A DNA stretch of 64,000 nucleotides from Silene latifolia (GCF_048544455.1 NC_133529.1:42819456-42883455), one strand, 5' to 3'. Positions 24,160 through 46,465 are shown, counted from the stretch's first letter. A program made the numbers and translations. The notes: generated by a model not told the origin, from the letters alone.

Positions 24160-24775
24160 ACCGAAATTGAAAGTTAACTTTGTTGACATAATTAGCGCTT
24201 TGAATCCTTTTAAGTTTATTTTTTTTCATTCAAAATTTACCTTTAATACTATTTAATTACAAAAATGTTACATGATTTACAATTTTTTGCGAGAAAAACA
24301 TTATTTTGGCCAAAACAATCAAATTTTTGATGTTGACCTCCCGACTATAATTTTGACCTCATTTTTTTTTTTTGAAGTCAGCAAAACCGTTTTCTCTAAA
24401 AAGTAAACTTAATCCTCTTTTCCTAACATTTTTTTATTTCTTTAATTTATCAACATTCTTATTTTTATTTCTCATGTACTCATTTTTTCGTATATTTTTT
24501 TATACAAATTCTTTAGTATGACCGTCGTACCTGCGATATGAAAAATGTGACCATTTTTTTGGTAAAATAATGACCGCTTTTTATAACTAATGGTCTTTTC
24601 CCCCCAAAGTGGTCACTATTAACCAAAAAGCAGTCACTTTTTACCCAAAAAAAAACGAAAAAGTTTGTCGTACAACAGAATCGCTTATTTTCCTAAACTG
24701 ATTTCTCTTTTTATAATTTATCGTTTCTTTTCTCAAAAATTTCAGATTATTTGCACTTGTGACTTTAAATTATTA

Positions 24776-25013
24776 CTCCATCTGTTTTTCTATATATGAC
24801 TTTTTCGTATTTCGAGACACACACTTCTCTCTTCAATATCTCTCAAATTATATGGTTAAATATAGTGATATGTATACTCATATGAAAAAGTTTTTCATAA
24901 GTAATTTAATGGTTTAATTTTTATAATTTTTTACCAAATATTTTTTTGTAAATATTAAAGTCAAAGGCTCGCCTCGAAAAAGCAAAACGTCATATATTAA
25001 AAAGTGGAGGGAG
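24776..25013. mobile_element. Stowaway-like MITE nested in the CACTA element
   Basis: Ends CTCCATCTGTTTTTC... and, reverse-complemented, CTCCCTCCACTTTTT..., both followed by AATATATGAC-like sequence. Flanked by TA on both sides (24774-24775 and 25014-25015). At 238 bp it is the usual size for Stowaway and has no coding capacity. Confidence 0.75.
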
Positions 25014-27698
25014 TATAATTTCTATATTTTCCCTGTTATGCGCTCATTTTGAATAAAAAAAATTCACCATATTGAATTTTTATATTGATAATTTTTCCAA
25101 TATGTTTCTTTTAATTGATTTTGTGGAGATTATTTTTTTTACTTCCATTTTTTACCGCACTTATTTTATTTAATCAATTTTTTAATCTAATTTTTGTTTC
25201 TTTTTCACTCCTAAAAAAATTTGCCAAATTTTTTTTCTCAACAAGTTAAATTTTATATCAAACTCAAATTTTTCTATGAATATCTTACAAATAAAGTTGT
25301 AAATCTAATTTTGAATGAAAAGGTTTGACAATATATTAATTTTAGATTTCTCTAAGATATATGGTAAATAACTTATTTATTTAATTTGATATGCTATGTC
25401 TTTAAATGTGATAAGATCATTTAAGATAGTTATTCAAGATTATAAATTTTTAATTTAAAAAGTAAACGAAATTAAAAGAAATTTACGACTTTATTAAACA
25501 AAATTATATATTAAAACAAATATCTTAAATTATCAATGTTTGTAAAAACCTACAAAACATAATTATGATTTGTAAAAAAAAATCAAAAAATTTAGACGAT
25601 AAACTTTTCTTTGCTTACATATAAGTTTATAAAATTTTAAAATTTCTTATTAATGTAAATAAAACAATAAAAAATACTAATTAAATTAATAAAAGTGTTT
25701 CCAAAATTTTATATTTAAATGTATTTTTTTATTATTTATATTTGATTAAATTTCATTCAGATTTTGTATTTTTTATAATCAAGCAATTTTTAGGTTTGCC
25801 TTAACATGAAAATATCTTAATTTAAGTCGGAAAAGATAATCGTCACGGGTGTTTGTTTGTTCGTGGCTAAAAAATGTTTTTGCCACGGGACATTTCGTGG
25901 CTAAATAAAACTTCGCCACGTGTGTGACATAGCTCGTGGCTAAAATGATTATTTGTCACGGGTGTAGCCTAATTCGTGGCGCAATTGACTTTTTGCCACG
26001 GAAAAAGTTATCCCGTGGCATAAATTTTTTTCCAAAATAATGAAAAGTTTTTCCCGTGGCTAAGCAGAATTTAGCCATGAACTATAAATTCCCGTGGCAT
26101 AATTCGTGGCGCAAGTGACAATTTGTTGTAGTGAAAATACAAAACGAACCATAAAAAACAAACATAAAAAAGAACATAATAAAAGGGAGAAGAGGAGGAT
26201 TTGATGCACCCTCAACCTACATGTATCGTTGACACCTTCTTGGGTCGTAATCGATCGTAGATTTTATCTCGAGGGGCCGTCGTCGACGAAGGAACAAAGC
26301 AACAACACGTTTTTTGGTAAATCTGGACAGCAACTTTCAAACTGCAATTTCTCACTAGTTTGTGGATGAAAAATATATTTGAAAGATGTTTTGAAAACTA
26401 GAAAGGGAGTAAAAGATATATCTTAAAACAAACCATGCTCGTTCTGAGGTATTGGGCACGAAAAATGAGCACAAACAGAACTGGACAGACAAGAAAAGCC
26501 GCGAACACTCTGTTTTTCGAGGGGATTCGTGTGCTCTCAAAGTCAATTCGGCTCGTGAATCTTTGTCTAAGGTGTAGACGGATGTTATATGGTTAATTAG
26601 GAGCAAGAAACTCGAGTTTTAATGGAGATTTGAAGGGAGAACGAATGGTTCCAAGGAGGACACACAAACTGATTCTCAGTTTTGTATGTCGGTTTTGTCG
26701 AAGGTTTTGAGAGGCAATTAGGGTTTTTTTGTGGAGATTGATGCTGGTGAGTGACGGTAGTATGTATGGAGAACTTATAGAATTGAATGTATGGAAGAGG
26801 GGAGGTATTTATAGGGAGTTAAAGTAGGGTTTAAGAGAGGAGAAGCAGACGGGTCTCGGTTTGCATAGCTGCTGTCCAGCAGCTTTTTGGGGGTTTGTAT
26901 GAGGGTTTTTCTTGGTGGTCAAGGCATGGGAATATGGTAGGGATACTAGGGTATGGTAAAGTGTTGATGGGCACGGGTTTTCTAATAGTTTGGAGCGGGT
27001 TTGGGGCTTGGAAAGTCAGGTTTGGTGCTGTCCAAAACAGAGCAGCGCGGGTGGTGTTTGGGCTGTTTTGGTCGTGGTTTTAGATCTAGGTTAAGGAGAG
27101 AACTTGGGTGGGTTTATGGAGGTTCGAACATCGGGCTATAAGGGGAAGGGATTGGGTCGAAAGTGTATCAAAAATCGAGCCCAAATCAAGTAGAAAACGA
27201 GCTCAAAAACGTGTGATTAAAACAAGTTTTCAACTTTCGAAATCGATTTTTCAAATCAAATAATACATTAAAATAAATGATTTTCCAAATCAAATACACT
27301 CATAAAATGATTTTTGAAATCAAATATTTATTTTATTTTCAATAAAATAAACTTGAGAAAATAAATGAATTAAAACCTTTAATTTAAACATCATTTAAAT
27401 TAAATAAGAATTAAAACGTTTAAATTAAAAATCATTAATAAAACGCTTCATCGACGACGCCCATTCTACCTCGTATAATGAACCCAAATAATGACAATGT
27501 CAACTAGTGAATACATGTCGTCCTATCATCATCGGGTGTTTATCGAGTTTTCTACAAATTCCAATATCGACGGATACGGGTATCTACAAGTACAATTTAC
27601 AAAATTTGCCAAGTAATATTCCAAGGGTTAGTTATGTAAAATGTAACATCTCACCATTTATTAGAGATTCATACTATCATTTGATATTCTACATACAC

Positions 27699-27932
<234 letters not shown>

Positions 27933-29195
27933 TCTCTGAAGGCACTTTCCCCTTTAGATATCTTGGCTTGCCACTGAATACTGCCAGGAACACTGTGGAT
28001 ATGTATGGTGTTCTCATCAATAAAATTCAGGCTTCTATTCAGCATTGGTCCTCTTCTTCCCTCTCTTATGCTGGGAAACTTCAGTTGCTGAACTCTGTCA
28101 TTTTTGGGCTTGAAAACTTATGGTGTGCTAATGCTTTATTGCCTCAGAGTATACTAAAGTTGATCAATAAGCTTTGTAAGAATTTTTTCTGGACTAAGGA
28201 TAATGTTCAGAGGAAAATGGTCATGAAGAGTTGGGCTAGCATCTGTTCACCTAAAGCTGAGGGGGGGTTTTAATGTTAAGGAACTCCTTTCTTAGAATAA
28301 AGCACTGATCTGCAAATGGCTTTGGATCCTTACTTATAATCCTTCCAGCCTTTGGTGCTCTTGGAATAGGGCTTACAATCTTTCTAATTGCTCCATCTGG
28401 GATTTAGCATGTAGAGACAGGTATAGTGAGAGCTTTAGAAGTATAATATCCATAAAAAATGACCTTATAACCAAAATTGGCTCTCCTGCAGCTGCTTCTA
28501 ACCTGCTGCACAGTTAGTACATTGGTGGTAAGTTTAGGGTTCAGCATGCTTATGAATGGTTTCGACCTAAATATCCACTACTTCCTTGGATTAAAGCTTT
28601 GACTCATCATGTAGTGGTTCCTTGTCATGGTTTGATTGCTTCCTTGGCTAGTCAGGAGAGGCTAGCCACTACTGATCATCTCATTCGAAGGGGTAGGCCT
28701 ATTCCCAACAGGTGTGTCTTATGCAAACAAGATGCAGAAAGCCATGGACATCTTTTCTTCCAATGTCCTTTTTCTGTTGTTGTTTGGTCTCGGATTTTAT
28801 GTTGGATGAATTTGCCTGGGAGGAGCTGTGATTTTAGGACTGAGCTTTTTTGATGCACTCACAGAGGTAGCAGGAGGCATTGGAAGCACTCCTGGTTCCT
28901 CAGTTGCCTCACCACCACAGTGTACAGTCTGTGGAAAGAACGCAATAGGAGGATTTTTTTTTGGTCAGGATTGTTCTGCTGATCAACTTGTCTCTATCAT
29001 TAAGCGACTTTCTACTGTTGCTCTTCTTTCTCGTCCCTGCTTGGCTGCTAGAAGCACTGTTGTAGCTGCTATTCACTTCCTTAAGCCTACTATGTAGGCA
29101 CTAGTGGATATTCTTTTGTATTGAATTTATCCTTTTTGTTTTTCCCCTAGTGGATGAATAAAGAGGATTATAATTTCTTGCAAAAAAAAAAAAAA
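27933..29195 (+). mobile_element. 5'-truncated L1-type LINE
   Basis: The sequence encodes the C-terminal part of a plant L1 ORF2: the post-reverse-transcriptase region (LGLPL..., the NLWCANALLPQSI type of block, KNFFWTKDN, SPKAEGGF) and the zf-RVT domain (CVLCKQDAESHGHLFFQCPF near 28720-28770). A 3' untranslated tail ends in a poly-A run at 29182-29195. The frame is damaged: a run of seven G near 28260 carries an extra base, and in-frame stops follow downstream. Endonuclease and most of the reverse transcriptase are missing through 5' truncation. AAT microsatellite flanks both sides. Confidence 0.9.
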
Positions 29196-29223
29196 TAATA
29201 ATAATAATAATAATAATAATAAA
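29195..29223. repeat. AAT microsatellite after the LINE poly-A
   Basis: About nine AAT units directly after the poly-A tail, in phase with the AAT array on the other side of the LINE. Either a target-site duplication of an AAT tract or a microsatellite seeded by the tail. Confidence 0.9.
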
Positions 29224-30270
29224 CCCGACAAAAATGAAAGATTATTCAAGCTAAAAGAAAATTGTAAAGAAGATCTACAACCATTATTTTCTAATTTCAT
29301 GTAATGTTGTTGATGATGTGAGTATGTCATTCTCCTAAAATTTCAACACAAACACAAAAATAATAACTAAATAAAATTGTAACTATTACTTCAAAACATA
29401 ATAAAGATAAAAAAAAAAGTGATAATTAATTTAGTTCTCTATGTATACTTTACCTACCAACTTTTTGAATAAAAATGAAATTAGGATTGTTATAATATTT
29501 ATATAAGAAAATTGTTATATAAATTTTCGCATTAATTTCAACAATTTATTTAAGGGAAGAAGAAGAATTTTGTTAATGAAGGGGAAGATTAAAAAAAAAT
29601 TATGGTATTTAAATATAATAATAATGTTGAGGGAAAACAAAAAGTCATTCCATTAAATAAAAGAAATAAAATTTAAATACATAGGGTCGATTGATAACCA
29701 AAGTTATGAGAGGAAAATAAAAAGTTTGTATTAATTTAGTTTTTTTGTGTTTGCCACTAATTTTTTTTTCTTAAAAAAATTGTACTTATTTGTATAAATT
29801 TTAAATAAATAAATAAATGAATGTGTAATTTTAAGTAGTAAGATATTTGAAAAATTAAGTTTAACAATTAACAAAGGAAAAATATATAACGTTTTCAACC
29901 AACATTTTATGATGTGAAATCGGTTTAAAAAAATTAGTATGAAAAACCTTAATCGGTTCATTAACATGTTCGATTACGAAAAAATTAATTAAATTGTCAA
30001 TTTTAATTATAAAATATGAAATTTAGATATGATCTATAGAGTTTACCTCACTCTTGGAATTTTTAAATCATGAAATATTTAATGTATACAACTAATTTAA
30101 TATAGATATAATGACATTTTTGTAAAGAATCTATAAATATAATAAAAAGGCTAGACAAAGCACCAAACTTTATCATTCCCCGTTCTAATAGCATTTTAAC
30201 AAGTCATGTCATCATTATTATTATTTAAAAAAAAAAAAAGGTTGAATAAATGTGAAGCATTAAATACAAA

Positions 30271-30569
30271 ATTAGAATACAAAATAAAATTGTATATATA
30301 TTTTAAACTAATTAAATATTAAAGTAAATGGTAATTTAAAATTTTGGGGGATTTAATATTTGGATAAATATTAGAACACAAAATAAAATTGTATATATTT
30401 TGTAAACTAATTAAACATTAATGTAAATGGTAATTTAAAATTTTGGGGGATTTAATAATTGAATAAATATTGGAATACAAATGAAAATTGTATATATTTT
30501 TTAAATTAAGTAAACATCAAAGTAAATGGTTATTTAAAATTTTGGGGGATTTAATATTTGGATAAATTT
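30271..30569. repeat. Three tandem copies of a roughly 99-bp unit
   Basis: Each copy contains AAATTGTATATAT, then TAAAGTAAATGGTAATTT-like sequence and AAAATTTTGGGGGATTTAAT. The TTTTGGGGGAT blocks fall at about 30342, 30441 and 30540. Copies are about 90% alike. No function is evident. Confidence 0.85.
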
Positions 30570-30772
30570 TACGACAAGTAAAAATTAAATTATGCCACTC
30601 AAATTTTTACATTGTTTGTACGGAGTAAATGTTATCTCCTCTTTTGATATGTACGCATGTACCTCATCAATTTCATTGAGTTAGATACATAGATAGAGCT
30701 TAAAAAAGTAACGTTTTAAACATTTTATTTCATGTAGCGTCTTCAAATGTTATATAGCGTAACAAAATAATA

Positions 30773-31030
30773 CTCCCTCCGTTTCAACTGTTTCTTTCTG
30801 TTTGCTTTTTCACATTAAGTCGAGGCGCATTTTACACCAATAATATCTTTCTTTTTGCATTGATAAAAATTATAAAAATTTGATATTTTTAATGTATTTA
30901 CAAAGACGAATCAAACAAGATCTCACATGACTATATTTTCTCTTATAGATTATCGAGAATATTAAAGATTTTTTTGAGTTGTGAATAGTGTCCAAAAGCA
31001 AATGTAAAGAATTTGTTGAGACGGAGGGAG
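30773..31030. mobile_element. Stowaway MITE
   Basis: Terminal inverted repeats CTCCCTCCGTTTCAAC / CTCCCTCCGTCTCAAC (15 of 16 matching), TA before the left end and TGTA after the right. 258 bp, non-coding. Confidence 0.85.
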
Positions 31031-32623
31031 TGTATCATACTGCAAGTGCATAATATAAAGCGTTTTATGTAAAATCTTTAAAAGTCACGTTATCAAACAA
31101 TTCACATAAAATGTATTTCTATGAGGGGAAAAAAATTAAAGCCAACAAAATCAAGTGTCACGATAAGTGAAAACAAACAAATGCAACAAAAAAGCTACAT
31201 AAAAAAACGTATTGTAATAAAAAAAAATGAAAAATATAGAGAATCAAACAAATCGCACATTATATAGAGATTTATAAATAATAAAAAATACTTTACTCTA
31301 CCACCAACTTATCAACCCCTCCAAGCCCCACCACCAACATGACTTGCGCGCCTCAGCGACTTGCTCAACACAAAACCCCTTTCGCCCACTGCTCACCACC
31401 ATCCGCGTTCTTCTCAACGAGAGTCTTTTATGTCTAACTATAACACGTCCACTACCAGCCAAATCAAACCCTAAATAAAATAAAAAAAATACTATAAAGG
31501 GGAAAAGAGAAACATTAACTTTGATCAATAATTTCTAATAAATGGATCGATTATATGTTATACAATCAAATTAGAATCCATAATCAAAGAAAATTAGTTA
31601 CTAGGTTTGATTGGTAATACTGTTAAAATTTTAGGAAATTAAGTTTATGGTTTTTGTAAGTTACGGACATGCAAACGAAAAGGTGTTTTACATATTAAAT
31701 ACATTATGTTAGTTAACATGAATATTGATCATAATATTCTGAAATTTATTTAATGACAGTTTTAAAGTTGTGCCATTAGATTTTTTTTTTTATACAAACA
31801 CATACATTCATACTATACTATGTAAGAAAATACTGGCCAACGATGAAATGAACTACGCGGGTGTCAGATATTTAACTAGCACAGTTAATTTTGTATCAAA
31901 ATTATCAATGTTCAATTAAGTAGTTTAAAGTTATGTACATTGTATGTCACCACAACTAATAAGACATGACAAAATAAACTCGAACTAATTGACCCTGCTC
32001 GAAAAATCTATCCCTATACACGTAATTGCCCCGAACTACAACACCTGTATGTGACCTAAAACCTGAACTGGCCCAAACGTGGTATGAGCTTTGTTGACCC
32101 GACCCAAAATGAACCGATCCAAAACCACCTAACTAAAAAATAACGCGATAAAACATAACTCTAATTGACATAAAATAACTTGAAATGACTAATATGAAAA
32201 CACACTTAATATTATTTACGTTAAAATGAAGAATCAATTATTAAAATTAACCTATAAATATTTAGTAATCTTAAATGACTTTTTCCTCTATTAATCATTG
32301 ACTTGGAAATGACCCAATCAACAAACCCGAAACTTGAAGTAACCCCACTTGACGAGAACTAACCTAAAAATGTGACACCCGAACTGGCCATATCTGATCA
32401 GATCCGACTTATCCGTTGCTAAGATATATCTAATTACCCGTATAATATCTTAATTTATGTAAACTTGAATATGAAATTATTTTGCTTCTCACAAAACACT
32501 TGAAGTATAATTCTTATGCAATATTTTTGCGGACCAGTATATGCAATACACGAGAGATGTCAACAAGTTACTAACTATTGAGGTCACGTTTATGCATAAA
32601 CTTATATAATTAATCTTAAACGA

Positions 32624-32653
32624 ACCCGTGGTTTTCACGGGTATAAAAACTAG
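32624..32653 (+). mobile_element. Helitron 3' terminus
   Basis: Hairpin ACCCGTG-GTTTT-CACGGGT (7-bp perfect stem, 32624-32642), then ATAAAAACTAG with the terminal CTAG followed by T. This is the standard 3' end of plant Helitrons. I could not find the matching TC 5' end, so the element's left border is unknown. Confidence 0.7.
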
Positions 32654-32785
32654 TTTTAATTAATTTATGTATAAAGTGGAAGGGTTAGTTTAATAATTTT
32701 ACAAGGTGATGAGGTGACATCATAATTGGCTTGAAAATGTGAAATTCTTGTCAATTAGGCCATCAACATGCCTTTTATTTTATTT

Positions 32786-32786
<1 letters not shown>

Positions 32787-32860
<74 letters not shown>
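32787..32860. repeat. (GATA)n microsatellite
   Basis: About 18 uninterrupted TAGA/GATA units. Confidence 0.98.
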
Positions 32861-33200
32861 TTTTTGAAGGTTAATTATGTGATTAAATCAAAGGAAAATT
32901 TAAATAAGCAGTCATGTCTTTAATTAAAGGAATAAATTGAACAAATAAAAGTTTAGGGTTACAACAATGGTAAATTGGTAACGATAAAAGTTAGGGACAC
33001 AATATATGTTTCGAAAATTGAAGGGGTACTAAGTAGAAATCGAAAAACACTTGGGTATTATGTGAATATCCCAAAAAAATTGAGATACATGATGCCTTAT
33101 GCGGTGTATCCCTCGTTTTGAATTGAAAATCTTTGACAGCGTTTTTTTTTTTTCAAATAAAAAATTCCGTAAAAACGATCAATTTGGGAAAACAAATAAA

Positions 33201-33298
33201 CACTTATGAACTCGCGGCCAAGAGATATAATCGATCAAACTTTATTCGGTTAAAAGCGTTTGATCGATCGTAACTCTTGCGACGAGTTCATAAAGTGT
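33201..33298. repeat. Strong hairpin (about 40-bp arms)
   Basis: The left arm 33201-33240 (starts CACTTATGAACTCG, ends CGATCAAAC) and right arm 33258-33298 are inverted copies of each other with a few mismatches and a 17-base loop. Parts of the arms (AACTCGTGACC, GACGATCAATTT) recur nearby at 33330-33400 and 33600-33720, so this is a block of an unnamed repeat family. Confidence 0.7.
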
Positions 33299-35343
33299 GA
33301 TATTTTTTTTTGAGGCCAAACTTCTCATAAAGACGATCAATTTAGAAAAACAAAATTGTCACTTTCAGAACTCGTGACCATTAATTATAGGTCGTCAAAG
33401 TTTTTTAATGGAAAAAAATGGGTACACCTTAAAAAACGAAAAACACACATGAATACAACGTCGAATATCCCATTAAAAACTGTCAAGAGAGAGGGTACTC
33501 CATGTTTATATATCTTCGAGATAATTCTACATGATATTTATAAATTTTTTCGTTTTTTTCGAGTTTACCTATCATTTCAAATAAAAAAAACGTTAAGGGA
33601 GTATAACTCATTGTCATGAGTTCTAAAAGCAGCGATTTATTTTCTCAAATTGGTCATATATTCGATTCGAAAAAAGTTGTCACTCTTTCACTCGTGGCAA
33701 GAGTTATGACCAATCAATCTTTTTAAATCGAATAAATATTGACCGGCCATATCTCATAGCTACGAGTAGAGGTGTGAGCTGGGTCGAGCTGGTGCGGGTC
33801 AAGGGACGGGCCGGACTGGGTGCCAGTGGCTCATGCATGACACTAAATGTTGACCAAGGTGGGCCGGGTTAATGTTGGGTTGGTTTGGTGCACCCATCTA
33901 GCCAGACCCACCGAGTAGCGGGCCAATGCGAGTCGGGCTGGACCTTTATATTTTTTTTCAATTAATGGTCGAGGATGGGGCGAGGCAGTTGCGGCAGTAT
34001 CCCGACCCGAGGATGATATAGGGCTTTGCCGGGCTGGCCGGCCACTGGAACTCGGCTCAAAAGACCAGGCTGGGCCGGATTGACCCGCCACAATGCACCG
34101 CTCTAGCCACGAGTTTAGAAATTGACGATTTTCCCCCTAAATTGATCTCTTTACACAAAATAAAGCTTAAATTTTTCTATAAAAATGGTGTACTAAATTG
34201 TTTCCAAATAAGTCTAATATGAGAATTTTTATAGCTTTCAAACAACCATTTATATTTCCATTTTTCCCCAAATGACCAGAAACTTCTAATCAACTATTGA
34301 TCTCTCTTAGATGGTCATATACTCATATTCGTTTTAAAGGTAAATAGGTTAAATATTATACTATATAATCATATAGGTAGATGCGATACAAAAATTTGTC
34401 ATTTTCTAAGTATCCTATTTTTTGTCATCCAATTATTCAACCCGTTTTATTATTTAAGACGAATATGTAATTATGTTCGTCTTAAATAGAAATTTGGGTT
34501 ATAACATTGTTCACAAACAAACCAAACAAAAAACATAAACAAATCTGTCTCTTGTCTTTACAAAAATTAGAATGGTAGGGTGCAATATAAAATATTAAAA
34601 ATGTTGGCAACACCTTAGACCAACAAAATCCAAGCAAGCAATGCAAAATTACAGCACACCAACATCTCACCACCAGACCATAGCGTAAAGATCCACTTAA
34701 TCTTCACCCTTTGTGGTAACACTAGATCTCATTTCCAGCGTGTCACACCGACAATTCCTCACTCCCCAACCTTCTCGCGTGCATTTCATGACCCAATCAC
34801 ACTGCCACGTGCACTTCACGAACACGCCAGCGCGTAGCCCGTCACCCAACCACTGACAGTACAGAAAATTACTAGTCACCTTGATAAAACAAGGGTCCAT
34901 CCCTTACGCGCGTCTTCACCGTAACTCACATGCTTCCCCCTACTACTAAGAGAATAAAAATTCTCTTACTTTTCCATCCAAAAAGTATCTAACTAAATAA
35001 GGTAATAAATAAAATTTTCTTTCATTACATTATTATCTTTTCAATGAATTTATTCTTATAAATAAACTCTAATTTTTTAAATAAATTCATAATTATGATT
35101 TTTTCATTAAAATAATATAAAAATAATATTAAATTATAAAGTATAAGTTGCTAAATTTTTCAGTAATACAATAATTATTACTGTAGAGAATAACTTGACA
35201 CATGCTTATTATATTAGCTTCGTGACAAAAAATATTCACTAAAAAATTTCACAACTTAAATTTTTTTTTTTATTAGTTTCATATCAAAATACAATGGAAC
35301 GATCTGATAAATATTAATGATGTGCAAATTTTTAAAGTATAAA

Positions 35344-35709
35344 TCCTCCTATATATTAAGAGAATACAACTTCTCTAAAGTTTTCCCTCCAAAGTGCTCA
35401 AACTTATATATGGAAATAAATTAGACTTTCATTTAATAAACTAATTTTCCATTTAAAATAATCTATACATAAAAATTGTATCTCCTATTATTAACTTCGT
35501 GACGAAAAAAGATTTTTAAAATTTTTTTGATGTAGTTAAAATATTTTCATAAAAAACACAATTCATGGAATTATTCAATTTTTTTGATTGATTTAAATAT
35601 TAGTTATTTTTTATAAAAATTCGCGAGATATAAATCTAAAATCTATAACTAACACACTAAAAATTAAAAGGACTATATTTACCGCGCATTTACGCGGGAT
35701 CTACACTAA
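35344..35709 (+). mobile_element. Short non-autonomous Helitron
   Basis: Left end TCCTCCTATATATTAAGAG preceded by A. Right end has the hairpin CCGCG-CATTTA-CGCGG (35682-35697) and then ATCTACACTAA followed by T. The A/T flanks, TC start, hairpin and CTAA end are all Helitron hallmarks. 366 bp, no RepHel coding capacity. A similar left end lies at about 34935 (CTACTACTAAGAGAAT) without its own 3' end. Confidence 0.75.
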
Positions 35710-36589
35710 TAACCCATTAAATGCTTTAATCAACCCTTAAGTGGTCGACACACTAACGGTAAAATAACGGGTTAAGATTTTTCATTTTGATGTAATCTCA
35801 TTTTAGTTTATTCAATTACCTTTTTTCCTAAAAAATCAAATCAAAATAACACAATATAAGACTTTTGAAGGGATTTATTCAATAATGGGATTTAGCAAAT
35901 ACTTTTGACAATTCAACACCGAATAATGATAGTTTAAAACATTAAAACATTAAACGAAAATATTTAATAATGATAGTTTGCTCCTCATAACCTTCTTGAC
36001 ACCCAATTATAATCTTGTTTCCGTCACCGTGTTTGTACATGTGCAGGTGGAAGTTATCGTACAATTGGTTGTATTTACACCAAGATGTTAAACTCGTTTG
36101 TAAAGTAACCGCACCGCGTTAACTTAAAACTTACCAAGCTTATTTCCAATATCACTAAATTAGGTTTAAAGTTAGTTCAATTACTTAGTAAAGAAACTTA
36201 TGAAACTCATCTACAAAGATATCGGGCCCAACTAACTCAATTGATCTTGCTTAAAACCGTTTAAAATTATAACCTCTTTAATTTTTTTTTTCTTCTTCTT
36301 TATTTAATTGGATGTAAAACTCGTCTAAATTAAAACGGTATTTTGTAAATGAAGGTGGTGTGTGGTGCAGAAGATCACATTCACAACTCAGAGGACAGGG
36401 AGACTAGTTGTTAGTTGGCAGTGCGGCAGTGCCAGGTAATTTAAAATAATCTGAAAAAAAGAATAGAGGAGAGAGAAACTTTTTGATGAGATTTTAATCG
36501 TAATTTAAAATAAAAATAAAAATAAAAATAATATTTTTTGTTTTGTTTTACTCGAGTCACATAGGAGGAATAGGAATTAGGAAGAAGAA

Positions 36590-36647
36590 GAGTGGAGAGA
36601 AGGAGAGAGAAAGAGAAAGAGAAAGAGAAGGGAAGGGGAAGGGGAAG
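36590..36647 (+). promoter_or_regulatory. GA-rich leader just upstream of the kinase start
   Basis: An almost pure purine stretch of GAGA/GAAA units ending directly at the ATG. GA-rich 5' leaders are common in plant genes. No upstream in-frame ATG lies in it, which supports the start at 36648. The transcription start itself cannot be placed. Confidence 0.5.

Positions 36648-46465
<9,818 letters not shown>

Larger units (their letters stand above)
23692..26133. mobile_element. Non-autonomous CACTA (En/Spm-type) DNA transposon
   Basis: It starts CACTACTACAAATGAGCACT and ends (reverse complement) CACTACAACAAATTGTCACT. It is flanked by the 3-bp target duplication AAA (23689-23691 and 26134-26136). 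Both ends carry the subterminal repeats typical of CACTA elements: many copies of CCACGG/CGTGGC with TAAA spacers at 23710-23900 and 25840-26115, in inverted orientation. At 2.4 kb it has no transposase frame; the interior is AT-rich, with a 5S-like segment and a Stowaway MITE. It inserted into an already integrated gypsy LTR. Confidence 0.9.
5522..27588 (-). mobile_element. Tat/Ogre-type Ty3-gypsy element, gag-only, with nested insertions
   Basis: The element reads right to left. Its 5' LTR begins TGTAGATACCCG at 27588 and ends ...CCACA at 21997. The primer-binding site is at 21976-21993, followed by leader, gag, a long untranslated part with minisatellites, a purine tract (AAAGTGGGGGC, 6985-6997) and a truncated 3' LTR (5522-6984). 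Two insertions interrupt it: a copia element inside gag and a CACTA element inside the 5' LTR. Between the end of gag (about 10154) and the purine tract there are 3.1 kb with no recognisable protease, reverse transcriptase or integrase. It was therefore non-autonomous or lost pol, and is broken in several ways. Confidence 0.8.
21997..27588 (-). repeat. 5' LTR of the Tat/Ogre-type element, split by a CACTA transposon
   Basis: The LTR outer border TGTAGATACC is at 27588 and the inner border is next to the primer-binding site. Removing the CACTA insertion (23692-26133 plus one AAA) leaves about 3.1 kb. The outer 1.45 kb is shared with the truncated 3' LTR at 5522-6984. The inner 1.7 kb has no second copy in the window, so its LTR status rests on the primer-binding site. 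Confidence 0.75.
29224..36500. other. AT-rich intergenic region without genes
   Basis: No coding frame here has the shape of a gene; the short frames are unrelated to any family I know. Apart from the separately listed repeats it contains a GACCCGAACC-type degenerate repeat (about 31980-32400) and a GGGTCGGGC-type region (33775-34090), a kind of diffuse repeat that recurs at 51070-51250 and 54600-54830. The last few hundred bases before 36648 presumably hold the kinase promoter. Confidence 0.6.

Noticed and set aside
33843-34091. 82-codon Pro/Ser/Arg-rich frame on the minus strand
   Set aside because: Falls in a diffuse GGGTCGGGC-type repeat that recurs elsewhere in the window.
36543-36647. 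Upstream in-frame extension of the NDR kinase
   Set aside because: It has no ATG (only TTG) and encodes a purine-repeat leader; the ATG at 36648 gives the family-typical N-terminus.
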